From an uncultured archaeon (lineage in GTDB: Archaea > Nanobdellota > Nanobdellia > Pacearchaeales > GW2011-AR1): a DNA stretch of 31,040 nt. Made by a program: the position numbers and the translations under genes. Where the stretch lies: positions 1 through 31,040 of the forward strand of contig CALJLT010000044.1 of assembly GCA_937982425.1 (NCBI GenBank), given 5' to 3'. Below the pieces are notes generated by a model that was given only the letters and a program-made list of their open reading frames with translations, did no database searches and was not told the DNA's origin. Below, one piece after another: positions 22,783 to 30,829 of this stretch (position 1 is the first letter of the stretch; every line of letters starts with the position of its first letter).

Positions 22783-24849
22783 TTAGATTCTTTGAACGTA
22801 TCCTCTTCTTGGTTTAAAGATAGTTCCTTCTCTTGCCAATTTTTCAAGGGATTCTTCTATTTCTTGCTCGCTCATTTTTCCTTCCAATTCTTCAATAATT
22901 TTTTCTTCTGGAACTAGTTCTCCAAATTCTTCAATTAATTTATCTATCGCTTCTCTAACAATAAATACTTTATTTCTTTGAGAAGATTTCATTTTGCCTG
23001 AAATTTTATCTAAATCAATCATCCCTGTTTCTTCATCCATTCCGGCTTGTTCAAGAAAAAATCTAACTAACCTTATTGCTATTTTTGCATCATGTTCTTC
23101 AACTTTGTCGCTCATTCTTATTTTTGCAGAAGCCTCAGCCATTCTTATAAGGGAATTTAGTTGCCTAGCAGAAATAGGAATTGTTCTCATTTCTTGACCT
23201 TCAATCATAGGTCTATTTCGTAGTCCAACGTAAAACTCTTTTATTTTTTTTACTGCTGAATCTGTTAATTGAGGCCTAATTCTTTGACGTGCGTAAGCGA
23301 TATATTTTCTAAATAATTCTTTATCAATTATCATTGGTTTAGCTTCTTTTTGATGTTCAGTTAAAATATGATCTGCAACTTTTTCATCATTACTTAAGCT
23401 AGGCAAATCTCTTAAAGTGAAAATAACATCAAAACGATTTATTAAAGCAGGAGGTAAATTAATTTGTTGAGGAATACCTTGTCCAGGATCAAATCTTCCG
23501 AATTTCGGATTAGCAGCAGCAAGAACAGCAGTTTGAGCACGAAGAGTTGCCTGAATATTTGCTTTTGAGATAGTTACTGTTTGTTGTTCCATTGCTTCAT
23601 GCATTGAAGATTGATCTTGCGGATCCATTTTTTCTAATTCATCTATACAAACTAAACCTCTATTTGCAAGAACCATTGCTCCTGCTTCTAAAGACCAACC
23701 TTTTAAGTATTCATCTCGAACGACAGTTGCAGTTAAACCAGCTCCAGAAGCAGAACGTCCAACTACGTACCGTCCTTTTGGGGAAACATTTGCCATAAAG
23801 TTTAATATAACTGATTTTGCAACTCCTGGATCCCCAATCATCATAACATGAATATCCCCTCTTGTTTTTTGTCCATCTGTTTTTTCTTTTTGGACCCCCC
23901 CAAACAATTGAAGAAGAAGTGCTTCTTTTATTTCAGAATAACCCCAAACACTTGGAGCAATGCTTTCTTTCATTTTTTGAAAAACTTCTGGATCTGCGGC
24001 AAGTTCTTCAATTTGCCTTTCATCTTCTTCAGAGATATCTAGCTCTTCAAAAGTTTCTTCTAACGGAATAAGATTATTAACTTCTACGGCTAATTCAAAA
24101 CGAGTAGATAATCCTCCTGTCGAAAGAGGAACAGGAACTTCTTTTAAGACTCCTATAGCTCTTACTCTTGAACCCGGAGTCGTTCTAACTTCCATTTTAG
24201 GATCCACCAAATCTTCTTTAACAAAAACATTTATTCTCTTTGGTTGTTCTCCTCCGCTAAGCATATCTGGAGCTTCCTCTATTATCAATCGCTGAGTATC
24301 CACCATCTCTTTTGAAATTAATCTGAAACCCCCCCTTCTTCCACATGAGCAACGAGTAGGTTCTCTAAATTTTTTTTCAATTTGCAAAACAGATAAAATA
24401 GTCCCACAAGAAGGGCAATCGAATTTCGCATTAACTACTTGAGGCCTAACATCTGAAGCTTGACGAATAATTCCCTCGAGAACTATAAGTTCATTAAGAT
24501 GTTTTGCACGAATATTTCTTATGAGGAGTTGTTGGCTTTCAGAAATATTAAAAAGCCTCACTCGTACATTCTTTCCAAGCCCTAAATCTTCTATAGCCGT
24601 TTCAAGTATTCTCAAACCTTCTTCAGGATTTCTTAATATTTCATCAGATAAAATAGTCGAAAATTCAGTTAATTCCATGAAATCAATCATGACAACGTTA
24701 TTTTCTTGTCTAAGCGAACTAGCCAAATTTTTTTTATAAAAGTCTATGAAAGATTTAGCTTCATTCATTAATTCCTCGTTTTTTGAACTAGGATCATCTT
24801 TTCTTTTTTCTTCTTTCAAATATTCCTCATTTATAGAATCCTCTACCAT
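22783..24849 (-). CDS. mcm: Replicative DNA helicase MCM
   Basis: 688 aa, full length and without an intein. The N-terminal domain has a C4 zinc site (Cys145, 148, 167, 169). The AAA+ core has Walker A GDPGVAKS at 339-346, Walker B LVCIDE at 399-404, sensor 1 AAANP at 444-448 and the arginine finger in NRFD (Arg472). The C-terminal winged helix ends GTIFKPRRGYVQRI. It unwinds DNA 3'->5' as a hexamer. A TATA-like TTTATAAA (24870-24879 region) lies 26 nt before the ATG, so the mRNA is probably leaderless. It heads the long minus-strand replication/translation block. Confidence 0.96.
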   Translation of the reverse strand: MVEDSINEEYLKEEKRKDDPSSKNEELMNEAKSFIDFYKKNLASSLRQENNVVMIDFMELTEFSTILSDEILRNPEEGLRILETAIEDLGLGKNVRVRLFNISESQQLLIRNIRAKHLNELIVLEGIIRQASDVRPQVVNAKFDCPSCGTILSVLQIEKKFREPTRCSCGRRGGFRLISKEMVDTQRLIIEEAPDMLSGGEQPKRINVFVKEDLVDPKMEVRTTPGSRVRAIGVLKEVPVPLSTGGLSTRFELAVEVNNLIPLEETFEELDISEEDERQIEELAADPEVFQKMKESIAPSVWGYSEIKEALLLQLFGGVQKEKTDGQKTRGDIHVMMIGDPGVAKSVILNFMANVSPKGRYVVGRSASGAGLTATVVRDEYLKGWSLEAGAMVLANRGLVCIDELEKMDPQDQSSMHEAMEQQTVTISKANIQATLRAQTAVLAAANPKFGRFDPGQGIPQQINLPPALINRFDVIFTLRDLPSLSNDEKVADHILTEHQKEAKPMIIDKELFRKYIAYARQRIRPQLTDSAVKKIKEFYVGLRNRPMIEGQEMRTIPISARQLNSLIRMAEASAKIRMSDKVEEHDAKIAIRLVRFFLEQAGMDEETGMIDLDKISGKMKSSQRNKVFIVREAIDKLIEEFGELVPEEKIIEELEGKMSEQEIEESLEKLAREGTIFKPRRGYVQRI

Positions 24850-24869
24850 GTAAAAAAATAAGTTTATTT

Positions 24870-24880
24870 CTTTATAAAAA
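24870..24880 (-). promoter_or_regulatory. mcm promoter TATA element
   Basis: TTTATAAA on the minus strand centred near 24875, about 26 nt before the mcm ATG. It probably drives the whole mcm-rpa-aIF2beta run, since downstream gaps are short. Confidence 0.5.
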
Positions 24881-24902
24881 TAATTGCATTGGAAAAAGGA
24901 CT

Positions 24903-25472
24903 TTATTTCTTATAATTCTTCAAAGCTTGTTTAACATTTTTTAGCAATTTATCCATAGAATCTTCAAGCTGTTGTTTGTTTCTAGTTCCTGTACAAACAA
25001 GTTTTCCATTGGAAAAAAGTAAAAATGTAGCATTAGGTTCATCAAGTTTATAGACTAAACCAGGAAATTGTTCTGGTTCATATTCTGTATTCTCCATTTC
25101 AAGAGCTAAAAAGTTCAAATTTAGTTGAAGATTAATTGTACCCGAAGCAACTATATTTTGAACTGTAATCTTGGGTTTAATAGTAACATTCACATTCACT
25201 TTTTTTAATTGCTTAATAACTTCATCTATAACTTTTCTAACTTGGGCAATAGATTTTGTTCCTGTACAAACAAGATTTCCCGAAGAAAAAACTAAAACTG
25301 CAGATTCAGGTTCTTTAATTCTAAGAACAAGCCCAGGAAAAGTTTCAGGATTATATTCCGTATTAGGTTGAGTTCTTGCAAGTTTTGTAAGCGGAACAGG
25401 TTTTTCCAAAGAAGTTGTAGCTACAATATTCTGGATTTTATACTCAGATTCCTTATTAGATTTAGCAACCAT
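24903..25472 (-). CDS. tbp: TATA-box-binding protein
   Basis: 189 aa. Two imperfect saddle repeats are plain: YKIQNIVATTSLEKPV with EYNPETFPGLVLRIKEP and LVCTGTKS, and VQNIVASGTINLQLN with EYEPEQFPGLVYKLDEP and LVCTGTRN. Paired Phe residues insert into the TATA minor groove in the family. It recruits TFB and RNA polymerase to archaeal promoters. It lies 53 nt from mcm with its own promoter (ATAAACT element near 25497-25506), and the divergent gene at 25575 shares this promoter region. Confidence 0.96.
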   Translation of the reverse strand: MVAKSNKESEYKIQNIVATTSLEKPVPLTKLARTQPNTEYNPETFPGLVLRIKEPESAVLVFSSGNLVCTGTKSIAQVRKVIDEVIKQLKKVNVNVTIKPKITVQNIVASGTINLQLNLNFLALEMENTEYEPEQFPGLVYKLDEPNATFLLFSNGKLVCTGTRNKQQLEDSMDKLLKNVKQALKNYKK

Positions 25473-25496
25473 TATTCTTTATAAATGAAAATGTAG

Positions 25497-25555
25497 TTTA
25501 TAAAGGTTTTTGGTTTTTTATTTCAATTAAATTAAAATAGTAAATTTTATAAATA
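25497..25555. promoter_or_regulatory. Divergent promoters for tbp and the small gene at 25575
   Basis: Two TATA elements face away from each other: CTTTATAAAC on the minus strand (25497-25506, ~28 nt before tbp ATG) and TTTATAAATA on the plus strand (25546-25555, ~25 nt before 25575). A second weaker TTTATAAA lies at 25478-25485 within the tbp leader. Confidence 0.55.
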
Positions 25556-25574
25556 ATGTTTTTACTTAATAGTT

Positions 25575-25874
25575 ATGAAAAAAACAATAACTTCTAAATT
25601 CAGCGAAGGAGATTGGGTAGAATTAGACCCTTCTCTAGAAGAAGGAAGATATCATAAATTAAGTTTTGAAGAAGCGGCAGAATATAATAAAAGAAGAAAT
25701 AAAGATAATTTGCCAAATCTAGTTCAGAGTAAAGAAGTTAGAGAATACTTTAGTTCTATGATGCTTCACTATCATGATCTATCTATTCTCTCGAGAAACA
25801 CGGAAGAATCCATACCTTATAAATTAAAAGCAAATTTATTTGAAAGAAAGCTAAATTCTATGAATGGAAGTTAA
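25575..25874 (+). CDS. Small hypothetical protein
   Basis: 99 aa, hydrophilic and mainly helical (SFEEAAEYNKRRNKDN, SMMLHYHDLSILSRN), with a possible SH3-like start (SEGDWVELDPSLEEG). Own TATA element 25 nt upstream. Tail-to-tail overlap of 4 nt with the ligase gene. No family recognised and no disulfide or membrane signal; a cytoplasmic protein. Confidence 0.55.
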   Translation: MKKTITSKFSEGDWVELDPSLEEGRYHKLSFEEAAEYNKRRNKDNLPNLVQSKEVREYFSSMMLHYHDLSILSRNTEESIPYKLKANLFERKLNSMNGS

Positions 25875-27583
25875 CCATATTTGAAGTTCTTAGATTTTTG
25901 TTCCAAAAAATCTTTTTCAATATCTTTTAAATCTGCAATATCATGAATGCCTCTGTCTTCTCTCAAGACAGTTAACCTAGGAAATCTCAAGGCCCACCCG
26001 GATTTATAATTTGGAGATTTTTGTATTTCCTGATAATGCACAGTAACTACTACTTTTGGTTTTATTTTAACTTCTTTACCTTTTTCAGAAATTATTAAAG
26101 GTTTTAATAATTCAGTCATTGAATTAAAAGTCAGGGGATTATTTTCGCTTTCTTTTTCTGCTATGCCCGTTCCAACTTTTCCAATTTCTAAAAAATCTTT
26201 TCCATCTTTGCAAGATAAAATAAAACTAGATAACCAACCAGATCTTTTTCCAGCTCCCCATTCCCCTCCAGTTATTACTAAATCTAATTCATTAACTTCT
26301 GGTTTTAATTTCAACATATGGCCCACTCTTCTTCCAGGCCTATATTCTGCATTTAAATTTTTCATCATAATCCCTTCTTGATTATCTTTTAAAGCTCTTT
26401 GATAAAATTCTTCAACTTCTTTTTCACTAGAAGTTATTTTCATCTTCGAATAAATTAGTTTATAAGGATGAGGCGAAATTATTTTTCTTAATAATTCTGC
26501 TCTTTTTTTAAACGGAGTTTCTAAATGAGATTTTCCATTATAGTATAATATGTCAAAAATATTAACCTCTATCGGAAGTTTTTTTTGTAATTCTTCAATA
26601 CCATATTTTCTTCTTATTCTTTGCGAAATTGCCTGAAAGTCAGTGTATTTTTTTGTCTTTTTATCGTAACCAACTGCTTCAGAATCCAAAATAAAAGAAT
26701 CTCCTTTTATGAATTCATTTACGTATTTTTCTACCTCTGGAAATTGTTTTGTCACATTTTCTAACCTTCTAGTAAAAAGAGTAATTTTTCCATCAGATTT
26801 ATGGATCAATAGTCTAAATCCGTCATACTTGTATTCAATTGCCATCGGAGTTCCAAGCGCATTAAATGCATCTTTAATACTCGGAGATTTTTGAGCAAGC
26901 ATAGCTTTAATCGGTTTTCCAACTTCTAATTTTATCTCTTCCAGCCCTTTTATTTTCCCTTTTTTAGAAATAGAAAAAACTTTTGCTAGATCATTTGATC
27001 TATCTATTGCTTTTTGAAGTTCTTCTTCATATTCCTTATTATCATTAAAGAAAGCTTTTAGAATCGCATACTTAATTGTGCTTTCTTGAACACCTATTCT
27101 TAAATCTCCTATTAAGGTCCTAGTTAAATACATTGCTTCTAACGGGCTAGCCGAGGTTAAAAGTTCTGTAATTAATGAAAGTTTTTTTGAGATAGTTCCA
27201 GAACCTTCTAATTCTGGAAGTTTTCTTAAATTCTCAATAACTTTAGTAGTGGTCAGAACATTAGAAGATAAAGTCATTTGAGTTTTTTTCTTAGTTAATT
27301 CCTTGGCAACTTCTCCTAAATCCCCTACTTTTTTCCAAAGAGAGATAACTTTTTTAGTATCAGTTCCACTAGATTTTGAAATAGCTTTTATTGTTATTTG
27401 ATTTGAAATACCAATCTTTCTTTCATCATAATCGGGGTAAATATTCCCTTCTAAAAGATAAAGGATGAAACTGTCTTCTTCTTTTATATCTTTTAAAAAT
27501 TCGGAAAGAATTTCTATTTTTTCTAATCTTTTGGATGTTGAAGATAGTTTATCATAAATTTCTGCTAATTTGGAGTATCTCAT
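25871..27583 (-). CDS. lig: ATP-dependent DNA ligase
   Basis: 570 aa, usual archaeal length. The N-terminal DNA-binding domain covers about 1-215. Motif I is IEYKYDGFRL with the AMP-bonding Lys252. Motif III is SFILDSEAVGYD; motif IV is QEGIMMKNLNAEYRPGR; motif V is MLKLKPE. The C-terminal OB fold ends with WALRFPRLTVLREDRG. It seals nicks in Okazaki fragments and repair. The ATG overlaps the stop of the small membrane gene upstream by 4 nt (ATGA). Confidence 0.95.
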   Translation of the reverse strand: MRYSKLAEIYDKLSSTSKRLEKIEILSEFLKDIKEEDSFILYLLEGNIYPDYDERKIGISNQITIKAISKSSGTDTKKVISLWKKVGDLGEVAKELTKKKTQMTLSSNVLTTTKVIENLRKLPELEGSGTISKKLSLITELLTSASPLEAMYLTRTLIGDLRIGVQESTIKYAILKAFFNDNKEYEEELQKAIDRSNDLAKVFSISKKGKIKGLEEIKLEVGKPIKAMLAQKSPSIKDAFNALGTPMAIEYKYDGFRLLIHKSDGKITLFTRRLENVTKQFPEVEKYVNEFIKGDSFILDSEAVGYDKKTKKYTDFQAISQRIRRKYGIEELQKKLPIEVNIFDILYYNGKSHLETPFKKRAELLRKIISPHPYKLIYSKMKITSSEKEVEEFYQRALKDNQEGIMMKNLNAEYRPGRRVGHMLKLKPEVNELDLVITGGEWGAGKRSGWLSSFILSCKDGKDFLEIGKVGTGIAEKESENNPLTFNSMTELLKPLIISEKGKEVKIKPKVVVTVHYQEIQKSPNYKSGWALRFPRLTVLREDRGIHDIADLKDIEKDFLEQKSKNFKYG

Positions 27584-27819
27584 TTTTTATTTTTATGTTT
27601 TATTTTAATTAGGCCATATATAGAAGCTAAAACAAAAAAAGATTGCAAAATAATAAAAATAAAATCTTTTATAATTAAGCTATAAAAAAGTAGAAAAAGA
27701 CCTCCAAGGATCAATAAAGGATAGGTATATTTTTTCCTTGTAATTTTATTTCTATAAATGGTTAAGTTTCCAGCTATAATAAAAATTAATCCAACAATCC
27801 CAAAAAATTTATCAATCAT
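27580..27819 (-). CDS. Small membrane protein, possibly CBU_0592-like
   Basis: 79 aa with three hydrophobic helices (about 5-20, 34-48, 52-72), a short RNKITRKKYTYP loop after helix 1 and a Lys-rich tail. The layout GxxxFIIAGN...YPLLILGGLFLLFYS resembles the small CBU_0592-type integral proteins of unknown function. It is translationally coupled to ligase by a 4-nt overlap, which may reflect only packing. Assignment is weak. Confidence 0.5.
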   Translation of the reverse strand: MIDKFFGIVGLIFIIAGNLTIYRNKITRKKYTYPLLILGGLFLLFYSLIIKDFIFIILQSFFVLASIYGLIKIKHKNKK

Positions 27820-27847
27820 AAATTAAGAAAAGAGAGAGAGTTTTTAA

Positions 27848-28450
27848 TTATTTCTTAATAAACAATTCGTTAACTTTTTCCCAATTAATTAAGTTAAAAA
27901 AATTTTCAATGTATTCTGCTCTTCGATTTTGATATTTTAAATAGTAAGAGTGTTCCCAAACATCAATTGCAATTAGGGGAATCATTCCTAAACTTATAAC
28001 TGAATCTTGGTTTTTTGTTTGAATTATTTTTAACTCTCCGTCATCCCAGACTAGCCATACCCATCCACTTCCAAATAAGCTTATTGCTGATTTGCTAAAT
28101 TCTTCTTTAAAATTTTCATAAGATCCAAATTTTCCAATTATAGCTCTTCCAATTTCTGATTTTTGATTAAATGGAACCTCTTTTTTTAGAATTGACCAGA
28201 AAAAATTATGATTGTAAACACCTCCTCCATTGTTTATTATTTGACTTTTTAGTTCTAAAGGCAATGCATTCAAATTACTTAAGATTTCATCCACTGGAAT
28301 ATCTCTAAGAGAGACATCTCCCTCTATTGCTAGATTAAACTTATCTACATAATTTTGATGGTGTTTTCCATGGTGTATCCTAATAGTTTCTTGATCCATG
28401 TATGGTTCTAAATCTTCTATTTCAAAAGGGAGTTTTATTAGTTTTTCCAT
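27848..28450 (-). CDS. sod: Superoxide dismutase, Fe/Mn family, Mn-type signature
   Basis: 200 aa from the ATG at 28450; the further upstream in-frame ATG at 28477 would start inside a 24-bp palindrome that looks regulatory. Metal ligands are His in HHGKHHQNYVD, His in NGGGVYNHNFFW, and Asp/His in DVWEHSYYLKYQNRR. Gly at the position of the FeSOD Gln69 and Gln in TKNQDS (the MnSOD Gln146 position) give a Mn-type active site. It converts superoxide to peroxide and oxygen. It lies downstream of a possible JAMM protein and near a ferritin-like gene: an oxidative/iron stress cluster. Confidence 0.92.
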   Translation of the reverse strand: MEKLIKLPFEIEDLEPYMDQETIRIHHGKHHQNYVDKFNLAIEGDVSLRDIPVDEILSNLNALPLELKSQIINNGGGVYNHNFFWSILKKEVPFNQKSEIGRAIIGKFGSYENFKEEFSKSAISLFGSGWVWLVWDDGELKIIQTKNQDSVISLGMIPLIAIDVWEHSYYLKYQNRRAEYIENFFNLINWEKVNELFIKK

Positions 28451-28457
28451 TTTAACC

Positions 28458-28490
28458 AAATATGAAAAATTTTTCATATTTAAAAATTTT
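28458..28490 (-). promoter_or_regulatory. 24-bp perfect palindrome over the sod promoter
   Basis: AAATATGAAAAA / TTTTTCATATTT forms a perfect 24-bp palindrome at 28458-28481 with no spacer. On the minus strand a TATA-like TTTTTAAATAT (28479-28489) abuts it and the chosen sod ATG is 8 nt beyond, so a bound dimer would cover the transcription start. That geometry suits a repressor such as an iron- or redox-responsive regulator (DtxR/MDR1-like); the identity is inference. Confidence 0.55.
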
Positions 28491-28502
28491 TTGGTTTTAT
28501 TT

Positions 28503-29294
28503 TTAATGAGGAGTAAATCGAATTACCAAATATTTATCTTTAATTTCAAAACTTTGGTCTTTTTTTTCGCTAAAATAAATAGATTCTTCTTCATTAAAAA
28601 GGAATTCACTTAAATTAGAATCTGTAAGATTTTTATAATATTCAATTCCTTCTGGGGTCAAAAAGTATTCTGAAATTCCTCCAACAGAAATAACTTTGTG
28701 AGTTATTTCAAAATCATCATAATTAATTGTTTTGTAAATCATGGATTTTATATCTGCTTCTGAAGGAGAAAAGTTCATTTTTGGAAAGTATTTTTTAGAT
28801 ACATTTGAAAATCTACTATTTAAAGGGCTAATCAAATTAATTGAAGAAGCTACTTTTTGTTCAATAGCTTTAATTAAATTCTCCCTTGAAGGATGAATAT
28901 GATAAAAATTTATTTTTTTTATGTCTTGATTTAAGGATAAAATTTCTTCTAATTGTCTTTTATCCTGTCTAACCGAGGAAATAACTGCCTTATCTTTTGT
29001 TTTAGAAATTTTACTTTGAACTCCGGTCTCATACCATCTATTTTTCTCAGGAAGGTAAATCCACATTTCTTCATAAGCAGAAGATTCAGCTATTCTAAGT
29101 GCATCTCGAATTCCCATCTCTTCATTTTTATTTACAAAATAAGCGATCAAGTCATTTCTGTTTAAAATAAGTTTATTGAATTCAATAGTTTTTTTAGTGT
29201 AAGGTTCCTTCTTTAAAGATTCATAAGTTTTTAATGGAAAAGCCCCTGCAAGAGAAAGAGCAAGTAATCCAACAAGTGTTTTCTTAAATTTCAT
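28503..29294 (-). CDS. Exported protein with a possible JAMM-like metal site
   Basis: 263 aa. Signal peptide MKFKKTLVGLLALSLAGAF. The middle has FYHIHPS (His132, His134) and later FSPSEADIKSM (Ser178, Asp181), the H-x-H-P ... S-x2-D pattern of JAMM/MPN metalloproteases, with Glu75/76 in AYEEMWIYL as a candidate catalytic Glu about 57 residues before. The gap between HxHP and SxxD is about 44 residues, longer than the usual ~10, so a large loop or an unrelated coincidence is possible. It ends 53 nt before sod. No known family is recognised with confidence. Confidence 0.55.
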   Translation of the reverse strand: MKFKKTLVGLLALSLAGAFPLKTYESLKKEPYTKKTIEFNKLILNRNDLIAYFVNKNEEMGIRDALRIAESSAYEEMWIYLPEKNRWYETGVQSKISKTKDKAVISSVRQDKRQLEEILSLNQDIKKINFYHIHPSRENLIKAIEQKVASSINLISPLNSRFSNVSKKYFPKMNFSPSEADIKSMIYKTINYDDFEITHKVISVGGISEYFLTPEGIEYYKNLTDSNLSEFLFNEEESIYFSEKKDQSFEIKDKYLVIRFTPH

Positions 29295-29350
29295 AAAAAA
29301 GACCAGAAATAATTCTTTTTAAATATTTATTTACAAAATAGATTTAAATT

Positions 29351-29635
29351 TTACTTTTTCTTCATTTCTTGAATTTCTTTTCGACCTTCTTCGTATTCTT
29401 CAACTTGTTCAGGATCTAATTCAAAAAGTAAAGTTTGAAATTCTCCAACGTGTTCTTTCTCTTCTTTTGCAACTTCAAGCATAACTTTTTTAACAAGAGG
29501 ATGTTTTGCTCTGGCTGCGAGCTGTTCATAAAAATTAATTGCGTCTAATTCTGCAATAATTCCTAATCTTAAAATTTCTTTATCAATGTCTTTTTGAGAA
29601 ACCTTGTCAAAATCTATTGGAAATTTAGATAACAT
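29351..29635 (-). CDS. Encapsulated-ferritin-like (EncFtn) protein
   Basis: 94 aa, two long helices. IIAELDAINFYEQL gives Glu29 and Tyr36; VAKEEKEHVGEF gives Glu59 and His62. The spacing (30 between the Glu residues, 7 from Glu to Tyr, 3 to His) equals that of bacterial EncFtn (Glu32, Tyr39, Glu62, His65), which makes its di-iron centre between two subunits and oxidises Fe(II). A short helix tail (EYEEGRKEIQEMKKK) has no clear encapsulin-targeting peptide. No encapsulin shell gene is in the window, so it could act alone or with a shell elsewhere. It lies in the same run as sod. Confidence 0.78.
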   Translation of the reverse strand: MLSKFPIDFDKVSQKDIDKEILRLGIIAELDAINFYEQLAARAKHPLVKKVMLEVAKEEKEHVGEFQTLLFELDPEQVEEYEEGRKEIQEMKKK

Positions 29636-29669
29636 GAATCATTAAAGAAACCTTAGCTTTTAAGTTTTT

Positions 29670-30086
29670 CTAATTAAGGAGTTTTCTTCTAAGTTCTTCC
29701 ATATTTACAAATTTTCCTGGACAGCTTTTTGTAACTCCTTTAAATTCTCTGTGTCCCAAGACCTTTTCAGGAGAAAGATTATATTTCTTTAATAGATCTT
29801 TTATAAAAAGCACTAATTTGTTCATTTGAATTTTCGAAGGATTTTTTTTATCAAAATTTCCCATTAAACAAATTCCAAGGGAATTTGTATTATGCCCATA
29901 CACATGCGCTCCGCAAAATTCAATAGAGCGACCAAAAAATAAATTTCCTTTTTCATCGATAAGATAATGATATCCTATGTCCTCAAATCCTCTTTTGAGA
30001 TGCCTTTCTCTTATAAATTCAGCTGAATCTTCCTCTCTTTCAGAATGATGAATAACTAAAATATCTACCTTTTCTAATTTTTCCAT
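29670..30086 (-). CDS. N-acetylmuramoyl-L-alanine amidase / PGRP-like protein
   Basis: 138 aa, a full amidase_2 domain without a signal peptide. Zinc ligands His13 (LVIHHSE), His112 and Cys122 (GHREFKGVTKSCPG), catalytic Tyr39 (GYHYLID) and Lys120 match T7 lysozyme (His17, His122, Cys130, Tyr46, Lys128) in order and spacing. Also seen: GAHVYGHNTNSLGICLMGNF, the middle of the fold. In relatives it cuts the lactyl-Ala bond of peptidoglycan, which archaea lack. It lies between the ferritin-like gene and L15e. Bacterial or phage origin is likely; a role in defence or in attacking a bacterial partner is inferred. Confidence 0.87.
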   Translation of the reverse strand: MEKLEKVDILVIHHSEREEDSAEFIRERHLKRGFEDIGYHYLIDEKGNLFFGRSIEFCGAHVYGHNTNSLGICLMGNFDKKNPSKIQMNKLVLFIKDLLKKYNLSPEKVLGHREFKGVTKSCPGKFVNMEELRRKLLN

Positions 30087-30128
30087 AATTAACTAAAAGT
30101 AAATAAGTAAATAATTATTTGCATAGAA

Positions 30129-30734
30129 CTATAATTTATGTTTTTTTCTTATCCCTTCATTTCTCGAACGTCTTTTTTCTCCAGCTCTTACAGAAGGTCT
30201 TACTTTAGAAGTAGGATCATTGCTTCTTAAGCCTCTTGATTTTTTAGCCGCAGAAGTTAACCCTCTTTCAGGTCTATTTTGATTTGTTTTTTTAGTTATC
30301 CAATTTATCTTTCTATCATTTTTTATTTCTGATTTTAAAGGATCCACACAAATAACTTCGAAGAAATAATGTTGCCCGTCTTTTCCAATTATATAAGAAT
30401 TTAAAACTTCTAAGTTTGAATATTTTTTAGAAACTCTTTGTTCTGCGATCCACTTATAACTCATTTTCAAATTTTTTCTAGTGTGCATTCTTTTAGATCT
30501 TCTTCCTTTATTTGGTCTTGGTCTTTTGTGCCCCCCCCTCTTAAGTTTAGCTCTTATAATAACAAAGCCTTTTTTATCTCTGTATCCAAGAGCCCTTGCC
30601 CTATCTAATCTTAATGGCTTTTCAACTTTTGTAAAGCTCCCTTCAGATCTCCAAAGAGTCATTCTTTTTTGAAGTTCTTTTTTATCTGGTTTTTTCCAAG
30701 CTTCTCTAATATAGGAGTACAAACCTTTTACCAT
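30129..30734 (-). CDS. rpl15e: Ribosomal protein eL15 (L15e)
   Basis: 201 aa from the ATG at 30734; the longer frame to 30743 starts with TTG and would leave the TATA element too near. Features: MVKGLYSYIREAWKKPDK, the rRNA-binding loops RARALGYRDKKGFVI and RGGHKRPRPNKGRRSKRM, and a very basic C-terminus (RGLTSAAKKSRGLR). It packs into the 50S subunit. A TATA-like CTTTTTAAATAG (minus strand, near 30753-30764) lies about 25 nt before the ATG, so the mRNA is close to leaderless. It faces away from tRNA-Ile. Confidence 0.94.
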   Translation of the reverse strand: MVKGLYSYIREAWKKPDKKELQKRMTLWRSEGSFTKVEKPLRLDRARALGYRDKKGFVIIRAKLKRGGHKRPRPNKGRRSKRMHTRKNLKMSYKWIAEQRVSKKYSNLEVLNSYIIGKDGQHYFFEVICVDPLKSEIKNDRKINWITKKTNQNRPERGLTSAAKKSRGLRSNDPTSKVRPSVRAGEKRRSRNEGIRKKHKL

Positions 30735-30787
30735 AGAATACAAATAGAAAAACTATTTAAAAAGCTTTGGGAGTTTTAAAGTCACAA

Positions 30788-30798
30788 CTTTTATAAAA
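30788..30798 (+). promoter_or_regulatory. tRNA-Ile promoter TATA element
   Basis: CTTTTATAAAAG, about 35 nt before the mature 5' end, fits an archaeal tRNA promoter with a short 5' leader removed by RNase P. Confidence 0.5.
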
Positions 30799-30829
30799 GG
30801 AATTAAACTCAAAAATTTATTCTAACCGA

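Noticed and set aside
23592..24071. Plus-strand open frames inside mcm.
   Set aside because: They are reverse-frame artefacts of an AT-rich coding region with no start signals.
22783..27583. Inteins in mcm or lig, which are common insertion sites in archaea.
   Set aside because: Both proteins run straight through their motifs with normal length and no Hint or homing endonuclease sequence.
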